From Thermoanaerobaculaceae bacterium (GTDB lineage: Bacteria; Acidobacteriota; Thermoanaerobaculia; Thermoanaerobaculales; Thermoanaerobaculaceae), in assembly GCA_022865555.1 (NCBI GenBank), contig JALHTD010000365.1, positions 1 through 7,826 on the forward strand: DNA of 7,826 nt, written 5' to 3'. Shown piece by piece: positions 7,046 through 7,826 of this stretch; the first letter of the stretch is position 1; each line of letters begins with the position of its first letter. The notes below the pieces were generated by a model that was given only the letters and a program-made list of their open reading frames with translations, had not been told where the DNA came from and did not search any database. The position numbers and the translations under genes were made by a program.

Positions 7046-7732
7046 ATGAGCGTGCTGTTGTCACCCCTGGAGCTGCGCGGGGTGACTTTCCGCAACCGTA
7101 TCTTCGTGTCGCCGATGTGCCAGTACTCCAGCCTCGACGGCCTCCCGACCGACTGGCACCTGGTGCACCTGGGCGGCCGTGCCGTGGGCGGGGCCGGCCT
7201 CGTCATGGTGGAGGCCACGGCGGTGTGCCCGGAGGGGCGGATCTCGCCGAGTGACTCGGGGATATGGTCGGACGAACACGCGCAAGCGTTCCGGCGGATC
7301 ACGGCGTTCATCAAGGAGCAGGGCGCGGTGCCGGGGATGCAGCTCGCCCACGCCGGACGCAAGGCCTCCACGGCCGCCCCCTGGCGGGGAGAAGGACCGG
7401 TCGGCCCCGAGAGGGGCGGCTGGAAGCCTGTCGCTCCGAGCTCGCTTGCCTTTGGCGAGGGTTACCCGGTCCCGAGGGAGATGACCCTCTCGGACATCGA
7501 AGCGGTCCGGGCGGACTTCTCGGCCGCTGCCCGCCGCGCGGGTGAAGCGGGGTTCGAGGTGGTGGAGCTTCACATGGCTCACGGCTACCTGTTGCACGAG
7601 TTCCTCTCGCCGCTCGCCAACCGGCGCACGGACGGCTACGGCGGGAGCCTGGAGAGCCGGATGCGCCTCCCGCTCGAGGTGGCCCGCGAAGTGCGGGCAG
7701 TCTGGCCTCAGCACCTGCCGTTGTTCGTCCGA
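7046..7732 (+). CDS. Old Yellow Enzyme family NAD(P)H:flavin oxidoreductase, N-terminal part, broken at about 7730
   Basis: The first 229 residues match the YqjM/XenA-like branch of the Old Yellow Enzyme family: FMN-dependent (beta/alpha)8 barrels, about 340-370 residues long, that reduce activated C=C bonds of enones and xenobiotics using NAD(P)H. Visible landmarks are NRIFVSPMCQYSS with the class-typical Cys25, the FMN-contacting stretch QLAHAGRKAS (99-108), the substrate-binding pair His176/His179 in ELHMAHGYLLHEFLSP, the RRTDGYGGSLESR region (193-205) and PLFVR ending at Arg229. ATG at 7046 has GGAGG 4 bases upstream. After LPLFVR, where relatives continue with a VSASD- or ISATD-like strand, the frame stays open to the window edge but the residues no longer resemble the family and base composition drops sharply. 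The C-terminal barrel half, which binds the FMN phosphate, is therefore missing. As it stands the gene is a truncated fragment, or the sequence is joined wrongly here. The short gap after the nucleotidase leaves shared transcription possible. Confidence 0.85.
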
Positions 7733-7825
7733 CAGGTATTCCAAGGCTATGTCCTCGTACACCTTGCCGGTTATGGCATTTCGTACACGAGCCTTCTCGT
7801 CGATCAGGATCTGCTTGGAGTTGGC
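7733..7825 (-). CDS. Fragment of an unrelated protein, reading into the window from the right edge
   Basis: The last ~95 bases do not fit the reductase and read better on the minus strand: 31 residues including KQILIDEKARVRN and AITGKVYEDIALEYL, a charged soluble-protein composition with no stop. By hand count 76% of third positions are G or C in this minus frame (33 codons, including two at the join), against about 55% in the plus frame continuing the reductase, which supports minus-strand coding. Both the start (beyond the edge) and the true end (lost at the join near 7730) are absent; the frame staying open to 7061 is only the antisense of the reductase gene. I do not recognise the family. 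GC content is 53% here against about 74% in the preceding 110 bases, so it probably comes from a different genome or a different part of this one. Confidence 0.45.
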
Positions 7826-7826
7826 C

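Noticed and set aside
4987..7371. 794-codon open frame on the minus strand
   Set aside because: It runs antisense through the PilZ, nucleotidase and reductase genes, all of which have clear family motifs on the plus strand; its translation has repetitive, low-complexity composition.
7733..7826. Continuation of the reductase frame to the window edge
   Set aside because: The frame is open, but the residues after Arg229 do not resemble the Old Yellow Enzyme family, and third-position GC is lower than in the opposite-strand reading.

Overview
The window is GC-rich bacterial chromosome, with strong G/C preference at third codon positions in every gene that can be read. The gene content is a soluble multi-PAS/GAF hybrid histidine kinase, a PilZ protein with a receiver-like half, a HAD-IG 5'-nucleotidase, a secreted DUF3857/transglutaminase protein and an Old Yellow Enzyme reductase. 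This fits an environmental Gram-negative with heavy signalling investment, such as a Myxococcota/deltaproteobacterial or similar lineage. That assignment is inferred from gene content only; there is no rRNA or other phylogenetic marker here.

Layout, left to right. (1) 1-1143, minus: N-terminal 381 residues of an exported DUF3857-transglutaminase protein, cut by the left edge. (2) 1144-1390: divergent intergenic region with a possible extended -10 promoter for the next gene. (3) 1391-1624, plus: a 77-residue single-pass membrane protein with a very basic tail. (4) 1625-1642: GC hairpin between two converging genes. (5) 1656-4568, minus: 970-residue PAS-GAF-PAS-PAS-HisKA-HATPase-REC hybrid kinase with all catalytic motifs and no membrane segments. 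(6) 4569-4770: divergent intergenic region with a small inverted repeat against the next gene's ribosome binding site. (7) 4771-5472, plus: degenerate receiver fused to a PilZ domain. (8) 5527-6975, plus: HAD-IG 5'-nucleotidase, probably in one operon with the PilZ gene. (9) 7046 onward, plus: Old Yellow Enzyme family reductase that matches its family through residue 229 and then stops matching.

The main functional theme is signalling. The hybrid kinase has no output domain and is divergent from a pseudo-receiver/PilZ protein that keeps the c-di-GMP-binding signature but has lost the phosphoacceptor Asp. They could form a sensory/c-di-GMP unit; no partner relation can be proved from sequence. 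The nucleotidase downstream of the PilZ gene may only share its transcript.

The clearest anomaly is at the right end. Near base 7730 the reductase reading breaks off, base composition falls from about 74% to 53% GC (hand count), and the remaining ~95 bases read more convincingly as a different protein on the minus strand. This is either an assembly chimera or a real recombination or insertion breakpoint. I found no CRISPR array, tRNA, rRNA or insertion sequence. No wholly new system is evident; the kinase/pseudo-receiver-PilZ pair is the best candidate for something under-described.
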